A DNA stretch of 64,000 nt from the NCBI GenBank assembly GCA_016719925.1, contig JADJYC010000013.1, positions 1 through 64,000 of the forward strand, given 5' to 3'. A model generated the notes under the pieces. It saw nothing but the letters and a program-made list of their open reading frames with translations, was not told where the DNA came from and made no database searches. Below, piece after piece: positions 49,825-59,783 of this stretch; the stretch's first letter is position 1, and each line of letters starts with the position of its first letter. The translations under genes were made by a program, and so were the position numbers. The DNA comes from Crocinitomicaceae bacterium. Lineage in GTDB: Bacteria; Bacteroidota; Bacteroidia; Flavobacteriales_D; Crocinitomicaceae.

Positions 49825-51339
49825 ATGATCGACGAAAGTCTCTTTAAGAAAAAAGAACTCTACCCATTTCAAGACAAAGTCGTTAAACAGATCATTGAGG
49901 AGATTACTTCTAATGGTCAGAATTTCAACCTGCTTTTTCAATTACCAACCGGTGGCGGAAAAACTGTCATCTTTTCAAACATAGCCAGAGAATATCTCAA
50001 ACGTACCGGTAAAAAAGTACTTATTCTCACGCACCGGATTGAACTATGTATTCAGACATCCAAACAGCTTACTGCGCTTGGCGTTGAAAATAAAGTAGTA
50101 AACAGTGTTGTAAAACTGCTGGAAGATCAGAATAACTACCAGTCATTTACAGCAATGGTTGAAACATTAAATAACCGCTTGCAGGAGAACAGTTCATTCA
50201 TTGAAAATATTGGATTGGTAATTGTGGATGAGGCGCACAACAATTCATTCAGAAAAATATTTCAATATTTTAAATCCATCAATATTCTTGGAGTGACTGC
50301 AACGCCGCTGAGTTCGAATAAATCGCTTCCGCTGAAAGACAATTATGATAAGCTGATTGTTGGTGAGAGTATAAAATCTCTTATTGAAGGCGGCTATTTG
50401 TCAAATGCAGATACATACACTTATGACGTAAACCTGCACGGATTGAAAATTGGGGTGAACGGAGATTTTACTGTGAGTTCATCAGACAAATTATACAGCA
50501 ATTATTTCATGCAGGAAAAATTACTTTTTGCTTATGAAGAAATTGCCGTTGGCAGAAAGACACTTATTTTCAACAGCGGTATTGAATCATCCCGCGCGGT
50601 TTATGATTTGTTCCGCAAACAAAATTATCCGATTCGTCACCTTGACAGTACGTTCAGTGAAGGTGACCGGAAAGAAATTCTTGAATGGTTTAAAGTTACT
50701 CCGGGGGCAGTACTGACTTCAGTCGGAATTCTTACAACCGGTTTTGATGAACCAACCGTAGAAACAATTATTCTTAACCGTGCCACGCGTTCATTGACTT
50801 TGTATCACCAGATGATAGGCAGGGGTTCAAGACGTTTATCCAATAAAGATACCTTTCAGGTAATAGATCTTGGAAATAACGTTCGTCGTTTTGGATACTG
50901 GCAGGATTATATTGACTGGACAGATGCTTTTAATTTCCCTGATCGTTTTCTGGAATCACGTTTGAGTGAAGAAGATGATATTCAGTTTGAAGCGGAGTAT
51001 GAGTTACCAAGAAATCTGAAAGACAAATTGAAAGACCCTTCGAAACTGGAAATGTTTTCAATGCGCGATGTCTATCTTGACTGTATGGCTTCCGGAAAAA
51101 AAGGAAAAGATGCAGTGGATATTTCAATGGATAATCATTTTGAAGTTATTGCAGAAAATTCAGAGGATCAGTATGACGGTATTATGTTACTGGAAGATTT
51201 GCAGGAAGATATTGAAAGGCGCCTGAAACATTATACCAAGTGCATTACCAAAACTACTGAATCCTATTTGGAATGGCTGAGAGAAACCTATAACCGCCAA
51301 TTGAGTCAGCGAATAAGAGCTGAACTGAGTGCGGAGTAA
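49825..51339 (+). CDS. DEAD/DEAH-box superfamily 2 helicase
   Basis: About 504 residues from the ATG at 49825 (MIDESLFKKKELYPFQ). The longer start at the TTG in 49768 is disfavoured by the promoter. Motifs: Q-like LYPFQDKVV, I LPTGGGKTV, Ia ILTHRIEL, II IVDEAHN, III LGVTATP, IV LIFNSGIESS, V LTTGFDEPTVETIILNRAT, VI QMIGRGSRR. The C-terminal 120 residues are a helical extension. It resembles the UvrB/ComF-like helicases of Bacteroidota (SSL2/RadD type). A role in DNA repair or nucleic acid remodelling is likely but not specific. Confidence 0.92.
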   Translation: MIDESLFKKKELYPFQDKVVKQIIEEITSNGQNFNLLFQLPTGGGKTVIFSNIAREYLKRTGKKVLILTHRIELCIQTSKQLTALGVENKVVNSVVKLLEDQNNYQSFTAMVETLNNRLQENSSFIENIGLVIVDEAHNNSFRKIFQYFKSINILGVTATPLSSNKSLPLKDNYDKLIVGESIKSLIEGGYLSNADTYTYDVNLHGLKIGVNGDFTVSSSDKLYSNYFMQEKLLFAYEEIAVGRKTLIFNSGIESSRAVYDLFRKQNYPIRHLDSTFSEGDRKEILEWFKVTPGAVLTSVGILTTGFDEPTVETIILNRATRSLTLYHQMIGRGSRRLSNKDTFQVIDLGNNVRRFGYWQDYIDWTDAFNFPDRFLESRLSEEDDIQFEAEYELPRNLKDKLKDPSKLEMFSMRDVYLDCMASGKKGKDAVDISMDNHFEVIAENSEDQYDGIMLLEDLQEDIERRLKHYTKCITKTTESYLEWLRETYNRQLSQRIRAELSAE

Positions 51340-51363
51340 TACATTTTAAAAGCGTTGTAAAAA

Positions 51364-51399
51364 AAAAATCCCGTCTCCAAATCTGGAAACGGGATTTTT
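51364..51399. terminator. Bidirectional rho-independent terminator
   Basis: AAAAATCCCGT (51364-51374) pairs with ACGGGATTTTT (51389-51399), with inner TCCA/TGGA pairing. It lies between the convergent helicase and T9SS-cargo genes. Confidence 0.88.
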
Positions 51400-51417
51400 A
51401 TTTTTAATCAGAAAATA

Positions 51418-52769
51418 TTATTTGGTGACAATCAGTTTTTGTGAAGATGTCATTTCATTTTCAATCACAACAACCTGATAAATTCCATTTTCAAAAGCAG
51501 ATACATCAAGTAAGTTTTCACCAACGCTCTCAAGAATTAATTTACCATGAATGTCATAAATTCTAACAACTGCATTAGGTGCAACATTTATTGCAACATA
51601 ATTGGAAGCAGGGTTAGGGTATAAACTGAATGAAGCAACTTCTTCAATTCCGTTCACTCCTGTGGTTGAAATATCATTAATATCACGCGGTAAAATTTTT
51701 GCTTCACTGAAAGTATAATGACTTACGCCTGTAACCATATACCAGTTACCAACAACAGCTGTCAGGTGATAAGGAAAAATATCATCATCACATTTTACAA
51801 TACCAGAGCCGTCATTGATTGACCATAAACCAAATCCTTCAGTTGTGTTCATACATTCAGCTGAAGAAACGGTCAAAAGGACACCTTCATATTGTTCCTG
51901 ATTTGCATTTGCAGTGGTAACAGTTGTTGCAGCCGGCAAAGTATTTCCGGTTGTTTCAACGGTATACGCAGTTACATTTTTTATCTCAGTCAGATTAAAA
52001 TATTCATCTACTTCTCCTGTTACAACCACACTGTCTCCAATTGCAACAACCGCGTCAGTGTCATAAACATAAACACCATTCCAAGGTCCGGTTCCGTCTT
52101 GAATAAAGTAAGCAGCAGAATCTGGTCCGTTTAAAATTCGTGCTGTCACAATTCCTGATGTTGTTACAATTTGTCCGTCGTACGGAGAGTCAGCAGGTGA
52201 ACCTGTTGCATATTGAATATCGTAAATTGTAACGGTTGCCGGAGGCCCCACTACAGTTTCAGTTATAGAAACACTGTCAATAATAAGATGGCCTGCCGTC
52301 AACTGTATTTACTGCAGATAAAATAAATTGACAGCTGAGCATCTGCTGGTAAGTGCTGTAATATTTTGAGTTTACTCGACAGGTGTTGCTGATTCACAGT
52401 GATATAACTGTAGTAAATATATCCGGAAGTACTGGTTGGTGTGTGATCATCAAAAAGTCCGGTTCTGATTTCACCCTGACCTTTTACCCAGAATTTAACT
52501 TCATAAGTTTGAGCATTTGTAACAGAAAGTGTCTGCATGGTGAAAATTTTATGTGAGGTTGTTGCATTAACAAGCTGGGCATCAGAAGTACCATAAGTTG
52601 AAGCCATGGGAACTTCAATTACATTTGTCCCTCCGATATTGGTTTTGGCCCCCATCCAACCATCAGGTGCACCGGCAGTCCAGCTGCTGAGATCACTTTG
52701 AAATACAACTTGTGAATGAGCAGATGCTCCAATCACAAGTGCAGATATTAGCGTAAAAATTTGTTTCAT
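51418..52769 (-). pseudogene. T9SS type A cargo protein with nuclease-associated OB-fold domain, frameshifted
   Basis: Signal peptide MKQIFTLISALVIGASAHSQ. A carbohydrate-binding-like N-terminal domain (SDLSSWTAGAPDGWMG, FWVKGQGEIRTGLFDD), then an OB-fold (IYDIQYATGSPADSPYDGQI, YFIQDGTGPWNGVYVYD, GDSVVVTGEVDEYFNLTEI) like the one beside ExeM-type secreted nucleases, and a C-terminal Por secretion tail (SFSLYPNPASNYVAINV, QKLIVTK). Two frame changes, near 52410 and 52305. About 450 residues. The OB-fold and the position after the DUF5689-like lipoproteins suggest DNA or nucleotide binding at the surface. Confidence 0.82.
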
Positions 52770-52825
52770 ATTTATTTATTTATTTTTTCAACGATTAAAA
52801 TTATTCAATTTGCAATTATTATTCT

Positions 52826-54042
52826 TTATCCTTTTATCATGATATTATCAAGTTCCCAGGTGCTTCCGTCACTTGCGGAGCCCTGATATCTGAATGCAAT
52901 ATGAACGTTGCTTTGCAAAAAAGAACTCAGAGAAAGTTCTCCTGAATTTACCCAGGCCCAGCTTCCGCCGGATAATGCCGGAGATAAATTTGTCCATGTC
53001 CCGGTTGAAGGATCTCCTGATACATAATCAGTAGAAATCTTTACTTCAATTACAGCTCCGGAATAATTTTTGCATTATCAAAAGACAAAGTTGGTGCACT
53101 GTAAGATGTCAGATCAATAGAAGGTGAAATCAACCAGTTGTCTGTAAGTACATTTGCTGTTCCGTTCCAGTTTGAAATAGCAGCGTAAGGAGTTGCTGCT
53201 CCACCTGCTGATGAAGGTTTCCCAAGCGGTTGTTCCACTACTTTTATTTCTGACCAGCCATCAGACAACAATTGATCATCATCAAAGTTTTTCAGCATGA
53301 CAATTCCCGGACATCTTGTTCCGGTCATTGAAATTTCATCGAATGAACGGATATACAATTGTAGTTCAGATTCATTAAAGTGACTGGCTATACAGGTAAT
53401 TGATCCGTTGCCCTGCGCTATTGTTTCACCCGCAAAACTTGCATAACCGCTGGTGCGTACAATAATTGTATTGCCTGAACAATCTTCCAGTAAAATATTT
53501 ACTGACTGAAGTCCGTCTTTATCTGCATAAGTATTTCCCAGTTCATACGCAACAAATTGCACATCTTCCAGTCTGATCAGTTTTGATTCCATTGCAGGTG
53601 TGATCTGATCAATGGTTGTTAGCTGCGCAGCAAAGTCAACATCGCTGTCTAATTTCACAATATTATTATCAACATCAACTGAATCAAGCTGAAGAACTCC
53701 GTTGTATTTATTCAGTATTGTTCCTTTCAGATATATACGAACAGAATCACCCTGATATAAACCACCACCACTTAATATGCGCACATTGATTGCTCCGGTT
53801 GCATCCTGCATGTAAACATTTTTATAAATATTTCCGTCAGTTTCATCCATGGTAATAATTCCAAGAACTGAAATTTCTTCATCAATTGAAATTTTTCCGC
53901 CAACAGATTCCTGCCAGTTACGCAAACTGTCAATAGTTAAAAGACTGGTTTCAGGAATTGAATCCAAAGGAGGTGTATCGTATTCTTTTTTACAGGAAGA
54001 AATCAAAACTGCTGCAATAAAAATTAAACTCAAATTTTTCAT
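52826..54042 (-). pseudogene. DUF5689-like OB-fold and choice-of-anchor domain lipoprotein, copy 2, one frameshift
   Basis: Lipobox AVLISSC-KKEYD. OB-fold domain about 45-240 (EISVLGIITMDETDGNIYKNVYMQD, GDSVRIYLKG, LIRLEDVQF), then the choice-of-anchor/cleaved-adhesin-like beta-sandwich starting MLKNFDDDQLLSDGW, TDNWLISPSIDL. The frame breaks at about 53072. The expected sandwich (NYSGAVIEVKISTDYVSGDP, GSWAWVNSGELSL, STWELDNIMIKG) continues to a TAA at 52826. Total about 405 residues. It is close in sequence to the next upstream gene, a recent tandem duplicate. Probably surface-exposed and working with the TonB receptor of the same operon. Confidence 0.83.
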
Positions 54043-54054
54043 TTCTGTTCTGTA

Positions 54055-55259
54055 TTATCCGTTAATAGTAATGTCATCCAGTTCCCAGGTTTTTCCATCA
54101 GAGGCTGAACCGGTATATTTAAATGCAATACGAACTCCGCTTTGCAGATATCCTGAAAGATCAATAACACCTGAATTTACCCAGGCCCATGATCCAGCTG
54201 ACCAGGTTGCTGTAAGTGAAACCCATGTTGCTCCGTTTGGATCACCCGTACCGGAATAATTAGTTGAAACTAAAACCTGTAAATCATCTCCGCTATAGTT
54301 GCACGCATTTTCAAAACTCAAATCTGCCGCAGTGGAATTGCTCAAATCAAGGCAGGAGAAATCAGCCAGCTTTCAGTTAATTCATTTACTGTTCCGTTCC
54401 AGTTTGATATCATTCCGTATGGTTCCGGGCACCGCCGGCTGTGCTGGTTGTCCAGGTCCAGCGCCTGTTACTTGTTGTACAATCCAACCACCGGAAGTGA
54501 TGCTGTTGTCATCAAAATCTTTCAAAACAAGCTGACCCGGACATCTTGTTCCTGTCATCTGAACTTCATTAAATGATCGCACAATTAATTGCAGTTCGCC
54601 GTTAAACTGATTTACAATACACACCAGTGAACCATTTCCGGTTGGAAGTGTTGTTCCTGCAAAACTTGCATAACCGCTGGTGCGCAATCATTACATTACC
54701 ATCACAATCTTCAATCAGTCTGTTTTCTGATGATTGATTAACAGCATCAGCAAATGTGTTTGATAATTCAGTGTATTGAAATTGTACATTTTCAATTTTA
54801 ACCAGTTTACCTTCATCCTCCAATGTGATCTCGGGAATTGTTTTAACAGCAGGTGCAAAAACATTGTCTGAAGATTGTTTGATAATTGCTTTTTCAGGAT
54901 CAATAGAATCAAACTGAATCACGCCGGAATAGTCAGAAAGATAAGCACCTTTCAAAAAATACGTACTGAATCTCCAGCCTGAAAATCTGCTGATGCAGTT
55001 AGTCTCACATTAATACCCGCAGTATGGTCTTGTACGTAAAGCTGCTTGTAAATATTACCGCTTGTTTCATCCATCGTCACAATTCCATATACCGAAAGGT
55101 CTTCAGTAATTGACAGTGGTCCTGATGTGGTTTCCCAGTTTCTCAAACTGTCAATTGTAATAATCTGTGATGCATTCAACGTATCAATTGGCGGATGTTC
55201 GGATCTTTTTACATGAGATCAGCGTTAATAATCCTAAAGAAAAAAGCTGCTTTTTTCAT
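54055..55259 (-). pseudogene. DUF5689-like OB-fold and choice-of-anchor domain lipoprotein, copy 1, several frameshifts
   Basis: The start at 55259 reads MKKAAFF and, after indels near 55230-55245 and around 55205, a lipobox LLTLISC. OB-fold NASQIITIDSLRNWETTSG, DLSVYGIVTMDETSGNIYKQ, then LVKIENVQFQYTEL, SGYASFAGTTLPTGNGSLVC, VQMTGTRCPGQLVLKDFDD, and the sandwich NYSGDDLQVLVSTNYSGTGD, SWAWVNSGVIDL, ending DDITING at 54055. At least four frame changes. The architecture is the same as 52826-54042, 12 bases downstream. It follows the TonB receptor stop by 14 bases. Confidence 0.8.
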
Positions 55260-55273
55260 AGTTTTTTAATTTT

Positions 55274-57802
55274 TTACCAGCGCAACGTGGCCATTACAAA
55301 ATAATTCAATCCGTACATGTATCCCAGTTTAGGCGGGAATTTATCAATGTTCTGGGTATCATAACGCAGCTGCTCAAAGCCTCCGGTAACAAATGATTTA
55401 TTGTTTGTCAGGTTATTGATGTTGACGTTTACATTTAAAAAGTAGTTGGAAATTTTGAATGATTTTCCGGCAAACAAACTCACTGAATAACCATTATCCA
55501 ATTTGGTCTGATCGAGAATCTGAGGTACCTGCGGATCAGTATCCACATATCCTTCCAGTGCTTCTTCTGTTCTGCGGTCAGGATTTGGATCCAGATAAAT
55601 ATCTGCATAGTAATTAAAGTTAGCACCTGCAAACCAGTATTTTTTTCCTGAATATTTTAATCCGGCAGAATAGGCTGATTGAGGCATACCACCAATTTTA
55701 TAATTTTGAAGATAAATCACACGGCCTGTTGCAAGTTCTTCAGCTGAGTTGTCTACAGTGATTGTTGCAGTTGGTCTTGAATTGTAGAGATGCTGTCCGT
55801 ATGCAGCAACTGCGTTTACAGAAAATCCACCCCAGATATTTGCATCTACGCCAAATTCAATTCCCTGATCCAGATAATCTACTCCCTCCATCATGTAATT
55901 AACCATTGCATTATAGTCGTCATGATAAAACTGTTTAAGAAGAATGGCATTTTTTCTTTCTGTATAATAATAGGTCAGACGCATTCTCAGTTTTGGATAT
56001 CTGAGAATATAATTTACATCACCTGTATAAATAGTTTCATTGGTAAGATTGGCAACATAGTCACGCGTTCTTGGAGAAATGTATGCGTTTCGTGAAGTTG
56101 GTGCCTGCGTAAGGTATGCACCGTTTACAGTAATAAATTGTCTGCCGCTTAATTTGTAAACAACTCCTCCCTTAGCAGCGTAATTAATAAAATTGTGAGT
56201 TGCCGATTTTCCCAATGAATTGTCCGGAAATCTTCCCGCCTGATAAAGTCCATCTCTGTAAAACATTTTATCTGATAATTCTACCGCACCATAAAAATCA
56301 AATTTTTCAGTGGTGTACTCAGCCTGCGCAAACAATTCTGTTTTCACATTCATGATGTAATAATTGTATCCAAAAACATCTCCCTTATATACTACTCTGT
56401 TTGGATTTAGAATATCATTTTGTGCAGCATTGGGATCAACAAAAGCCTGCTCTGCAAACTGGTCAACATCTAACCAGAATTCTCCGCCCAATAAATCTTC
56501 AATGGTTTTGAAATAATGATTGCGCTGCATCTGTGCGTAAAGCCCTGCAGTTAAATTCAGTTTATCCATGTTGCGTGTGTAAACAGAACCAAGTCCTCCG
56601 CAAATCTGATTGTTCCATTGGTTTTCCACAATGTATTTTGAACGCAGGCCTTCCAGATCAGTTCCGGTAACTCCGTTCACATCTTTCACTGTATGAATGT
56701 TTTTACTGTTTGCAAAATATAACTGATCCCAGTCTACTTGTCTTCCGTCAACAGTCTGCCAGTTATTGTAAAGAATTGCTTCATTAATGGTATCACCTGT
56801 TGCGGTATAATAAGAGGGAAGATATTTGTAATAATCTGGTCTTGGATCTTTATCATCATTCCAGTTTAAAGCTGTCTGACCAGATTTTCCAAATGTTCCG
56901 TAAACAGAAGAAGTCAGTTTTGATTTATCATCAATTTTCCAGTCGTGTGTCAATATAACCACCGGCATGTGTGTATTTTGAACGCGTGAATTTCTTTTGA
57001 TGCGAGTTCCGTCTGCAAGTGTCTGATAACCCCAGTACGAATTGTAATAGATATCTCCTGATAAATCATAAGTCTCTTGTGTGGAAATACTTTGTTTGCC
57101 CTGACGGGTAGGTGCACCAATTACAGAAAAGGAAAGCGAATGATTGTCATTGAATTTTTTTTCAGCAGCCATATAATAACTGAATGCTTCATAAAATGTT
57201 CCTTCAATATATCCTTCATAAGCATATCTTGCAGAAAGCGAATAGGCAAATGCCCAGCCATTACTTTGCATTCCTGTGCTGTATGTGTACATCAATCTGT
57301 GTCTGTAAGCGCGGTTAGTCATAGCGTATGACAAACGCGAACCTGCTCGTACATTCGTTGCGCGCATGTTGACATTTGAATAACCACCAATTCCACCAAA
57401 GTGATATGGGTTACTGGTCAGCCAGTTTTTAGTTTCTGAATAACGGGTAACATCATTTAGTCCGCCCCACAAATACCATTCTCCCCAACCACTTTCAGGA
57501 TCATTAATTGGCATTCCGTTAATCAGAATTGCTGTCTGATCTGAATTATATCCTCTGATTTTGAAACGGGCGGCACTGAAATTGAATCCTGCTGCTGAAG
57601 CAAAAACATCGCGTGAAGATTGTAACAAACCAGAAGTATTTTGGTCACCTCCGTTATTGTCAAGTTCATCCAGCGAAGTAATAAACACCGCTTCATTGGG
57701 TGCAAGGCTGTCTTCTTTTGTTTGATTTTCTGTATTGTTTTGTGCGAACACAGTTGCTGAAAAGCTTGTTAGAAGCCCGCAGAATAGTAGTTTCCGAATC
57801 AT
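55274..57802 (-). CDS. TonB-dependent receptor of the nuclease-linked locus
   Basis: 842 residues, intact. Signal peptide MIRKLLFCGLLTSFSATVFA. Plug domain from about 45 (SSRDVFASAAGFNFSAARFKIRGY, ILINGMPINDPESGWGEWYLW), then a large barrel with many aromatic strands, ending in the last strand YFVMATLRW. It has no CarboxypepD_reg domain and no SusD partner nearby. It is transcribed with two OB-fold lipoproteins and a T9SS OB-fold protein, and divergent from a secreted nuclease and nucleotidase operon. A nucleic acid breakdown product or phosphate-linked substrate is therefore likely (inference from context). Confidence 0.9.
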   Translation of the reverse strand: MIRKLLFCGLLTSFSATVFAQNNTENQTKEDSLAPNEAVFITSLDELDNNGGDQNTSGLLQSSRDVFASAAGFNFSAARFKIRGYNSDQTAILINGMPINDPESGWGEWYLWGGLNDVTRYSETKNWLTSNPYHFGGIGGYSNVNMRATNVRAGSRLSYAMTNRAYRHRLMYTYSTGMQSNGWAFAYSLSARYAYEGYIEGTFYEAFSYYMAAEKKFNDNHSLSFSVIGAPTRQGKQSISTQETYDLSGDIYYNSYWGYQTLADGTRIKRNSRVQNTHMPVVILTHDWKIDDKSKLTSSVYGTFGKSGQTALNWNDDKDPRPDYYKYLPSYYTATGDTINEAILYNNWQTVDGRQVDWDQLYFANSKNIHTVKDVNGVTGTDLEGLRSKYIVENQWNNQICGGLGSVYTRNMDKLNLTAGLYAQMQRNHYFKTIEDLLGGEFWLDVDQFAEQAFVDPNAAQNDILNPNRVVYKGDVFGYNYYIMNVKTELFAQAEYTTEKFDFYGAVELSDKMFYRDGLYQAGRFPDNSLGKSATHNFINYAAKGGVVYKLSGRQFITVNGAYLTQAPTSRNAYISPRTRDYVANLTNETIYTGDVNYILRYPKLRMRLTYYYTERKNAILLKQFYHDDYNAMVNYMMEGVDYLDQGIEFGVDANIWGGFSVNAVAAYGQHLYNSRPTATITVDNSAEELATGRVIYLQNYKIGGMPQSAYSAGLKYSGKKYWFAGANFNYYADIYLDPNPDRRTEEALEGYVDTDPQVPQILDQTKLDNGYSVSLFAGKSFKISNYFLNVNVNINNLTNNKSFVTGGFEQLRYDTQNIDKFPPKLGYMYGLNYFVMATLRW

Positions 57803-57853
57803 CCGTCAGATTGAATTTTTTGTATTGAAAAAATGTGCTTTAAAAAAGCCCAC

Positions 57854-57861
57854 CAAAACTA
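57854..57861 (-). promoter_or_regulatory. Possible promoter -7 element TAGTTTTG for the TonB receptor operon
   Basis: TAnnTTTG match 51 bases upstream of the receptor ATG. It implies a leader of about 45 bases, longer than others here. Confidence 0.35.
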
Positions 57862-57969
57862 CGCAATTTAGATGTTGCAAAAGTGGACTGCAATCCGATT
57901 TGTGAATAACTTGATCATTTGTTAACATTGAGGTATTTTCACGCTGGAATGGTTCTTGATTATTCTCTC

Positions 57970-57977
57970 TAAATTTG
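57970..57977 (+). promoter_or_regulatory. Promoter -7 element TAAATTTG for the nuclease operon
   Basis: TAnnTTTG match 21 bases before the ATG at 57999. It lies within the spurious upstream extension of the open frame. Confidence 0.45.
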
Positions 57978-57998
57978 ACATATTAATTTCATTAGTTC

Positions 57999-59041
57999 AT
58001 GAGACTTCACAGCATTTTTTCAGTTGGTTTAATTCTCTTGATTTTTACCGGTGTATCGGCACAGGAAAAGTCAATTATAAAGTAGCTTGTATTGGATTTT
58101 ATAATCTTGAAAATTTATTTGATACAGATGATGATCCCTTAACAAACGATGCAGAATATCTGCCGGATGGAACCAATAAATGGGATTCAACAAAGTATGC
58201 CAATAAATTATTTAACATGTCAAAAGTGATTTCTGAAATTGGAACAGATATTACACCTGATGGTCTGGCAGTTTTAGGAGTTGCTGAAGTTGAAAATAAA
58301 AAGGTACTGGAAGATCTTGTGGCAATGCCTTCAATCAGTGACCGCAAATACAAAATTGTACATTATGACTCTCCTGACAGAAGAGGAATTGATGTTGGTC
58401 TTTTGTATCAGGAAAAATATTTCAAACTTGAAAACAGTGCGTCGTATCGTTTGGTTTTCCCGGATGAGCCGGATTATTTCACCAGAGATCAGTTAGTAGT
58501 TACCGGAAATATGGATGGTGAAGATGTGAGTATTATTGTTGCTCACTGGCCTTCACGCAGAGGAGGACAGGCGGCATCTGAGCCAAATAGAATAGCTGCT
58601 GCAAAACTTGGAAGAAGAATCATTGACTCGCTGCTGGCTGAAAATCCAAATGCAAAAATTGTTCTGATGGGTGATTTAAATGATGATCCGGTTAACGTCA
58701 GTGTAACGGAATATATCCGTGCAAAAGGAAAAATCAACAAAATGAAATCCGGCGATATGTACAATGTAATGTATGATCACTATAAAAACGGAAACGGAAC
58801 ACTTGCATGGAATGATGCGTGGAATTTATTTGATCAGATGATTGTAAGTCAGTCTCTGACTTCAACGGATCCTGCATCCTATATATTCCATCAATCCTAT
58901 GTTTTCAGAAAGGATTATTTGATTCAGCAGGACGGAAATTATAAAGGCTATCCATTAAGAACGCATGCCGGCGGAGTCTATCTGAACGGTTACGCTGATC
59001 ACCTTCCTGTGTATATGATTCTGAAAAAAGAAGTAAAATAA
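57999..59041 (+). CDS. Secreted endonuclease/exonuclease/phosphatase-family protein (one homopolymer indel)
   Basis: About 347 residues. The ATG at 57999 gives a signal peptide (MRLHSIFSVGLILLIF, cleavage near VSAQE), and the frame then needs one more A in GAAAAG at 58062-58067 to join KVNYKVACIGFYNLENLF. EEP motifs are complete: FYNLENLFDTDDDP, GVAEVENKKVLEDL (catalytic Glu), DVGLLYQ, VAHWPSRRGG (His), LMGDLNDDP (Asp, Asn) and YADHLPVYM (final Asp-His). Members cut DNA, RNA or phosphoesters. As an exported enzyme beside nucleotidase genes it probably degrades extracellular nucleic acid. First gene of a three-gene operon. Confidence 0.92.
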
Positions 59042-59782
59042 GTGTTCAGGTTTTTAATATTTGGTTCAATTGTTTTTTTGACTTTCACTTCGTGTGAAAC
59101 ACAACTTTCTTCTTATTCATCCGGCAATACAAAATTAGATAACTCCGTTTCTGTTCATGCGGTTGATTCTATTGTATTACCTTACAGAAAGGCGATGACA
59201 GCGCAAATGGCTGAAGTAATCGGGTATACAGATTCAGCGTTGTTCTCTTACGCACCTGAAAGTCCGCTCAGCAATTTTGTAGCAGATGTCATTTTTGAAA
59301 CCGGATTTGAATACGCAAAATCAAATTCAATTTGTACAGATTCGAATGATATTTTCTGTCTTCTGAATTTTGGTGGTATCAGAACAAGTCTGAATCAGGG
59401 TGAAATAACACGTGGAGAAATTTATGAGCTGATGCCATTTGACAACAGCATTGTAATTGTTGAAATTACATCCGACAGTTTAGATGGAATCCTTGACTAT
59501 TTATACAGGATGAATGGTCAGCCGCTCTCTAATTTTTCTGCACGCCTTTCAGCTTCTTCCAACGGTTTTTCATTGGGACCAAACGGAAAATCCAACTCAG
59601 AATTTGTTTATGTGATCACATCTGATTACCTGGCTGGTGGTGGTGATAAAATGACATTTTTGCAAAATCCATCGCAGCGGTGGGATACTGGAATTTTAAT
59701 TCGTGAGTGTTTGATTTCCTATATTCAAGAGAAAAAAAAGATTCCTTATTATCCAATTGAAAATCGCATTGTAATTAATTGA
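59042..59782 (+). CDS. Lipoprotein with 5'-nucleotidase C-terminal domain
   Basis: 246 residues. Starts with GTG directly after the nuclease stop. Lipobox-like FLTFTSC. The rest is the substrate-binding C-terminal domain of 5'-nucleotidases: ESPLSNFVADVI, FCLLNFGGIRTSLNQGEITRGEIYELMPFDN, and SDYLAGGGDKM, with the Asn-Phe-Gly-Gly-Ile-Arg and final Gly-Gly-Gly motifs that hold the nucleotide base. The metallophosphatase half is encoded separately just downstream, so an active nucleotidase would need both products together. Confidence 0.92.
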   Translation: MFRFLIFGSIVFLTFTSCETQLSSYSSGNTKLDNSVSVHAVDSIVLPYRKAMTAQMAEVIGYTDSALFSYAPESPLSNFVADVIFETGFEYAKSNSICTDSNDIFCLLNFGGIRTSLNQGEITRGEIYELMPFDNSIVIVEITSDSLDGILDYLYRMNGQPLSNFSARLSASSNGFSLGPNGKSNSEFVYVITSDYLAGGGDKMTFLQNPSQRWDTGILIRECLISYIQEKKKIPYYPIENRIVIN

Positions 59783-59783
59783 T

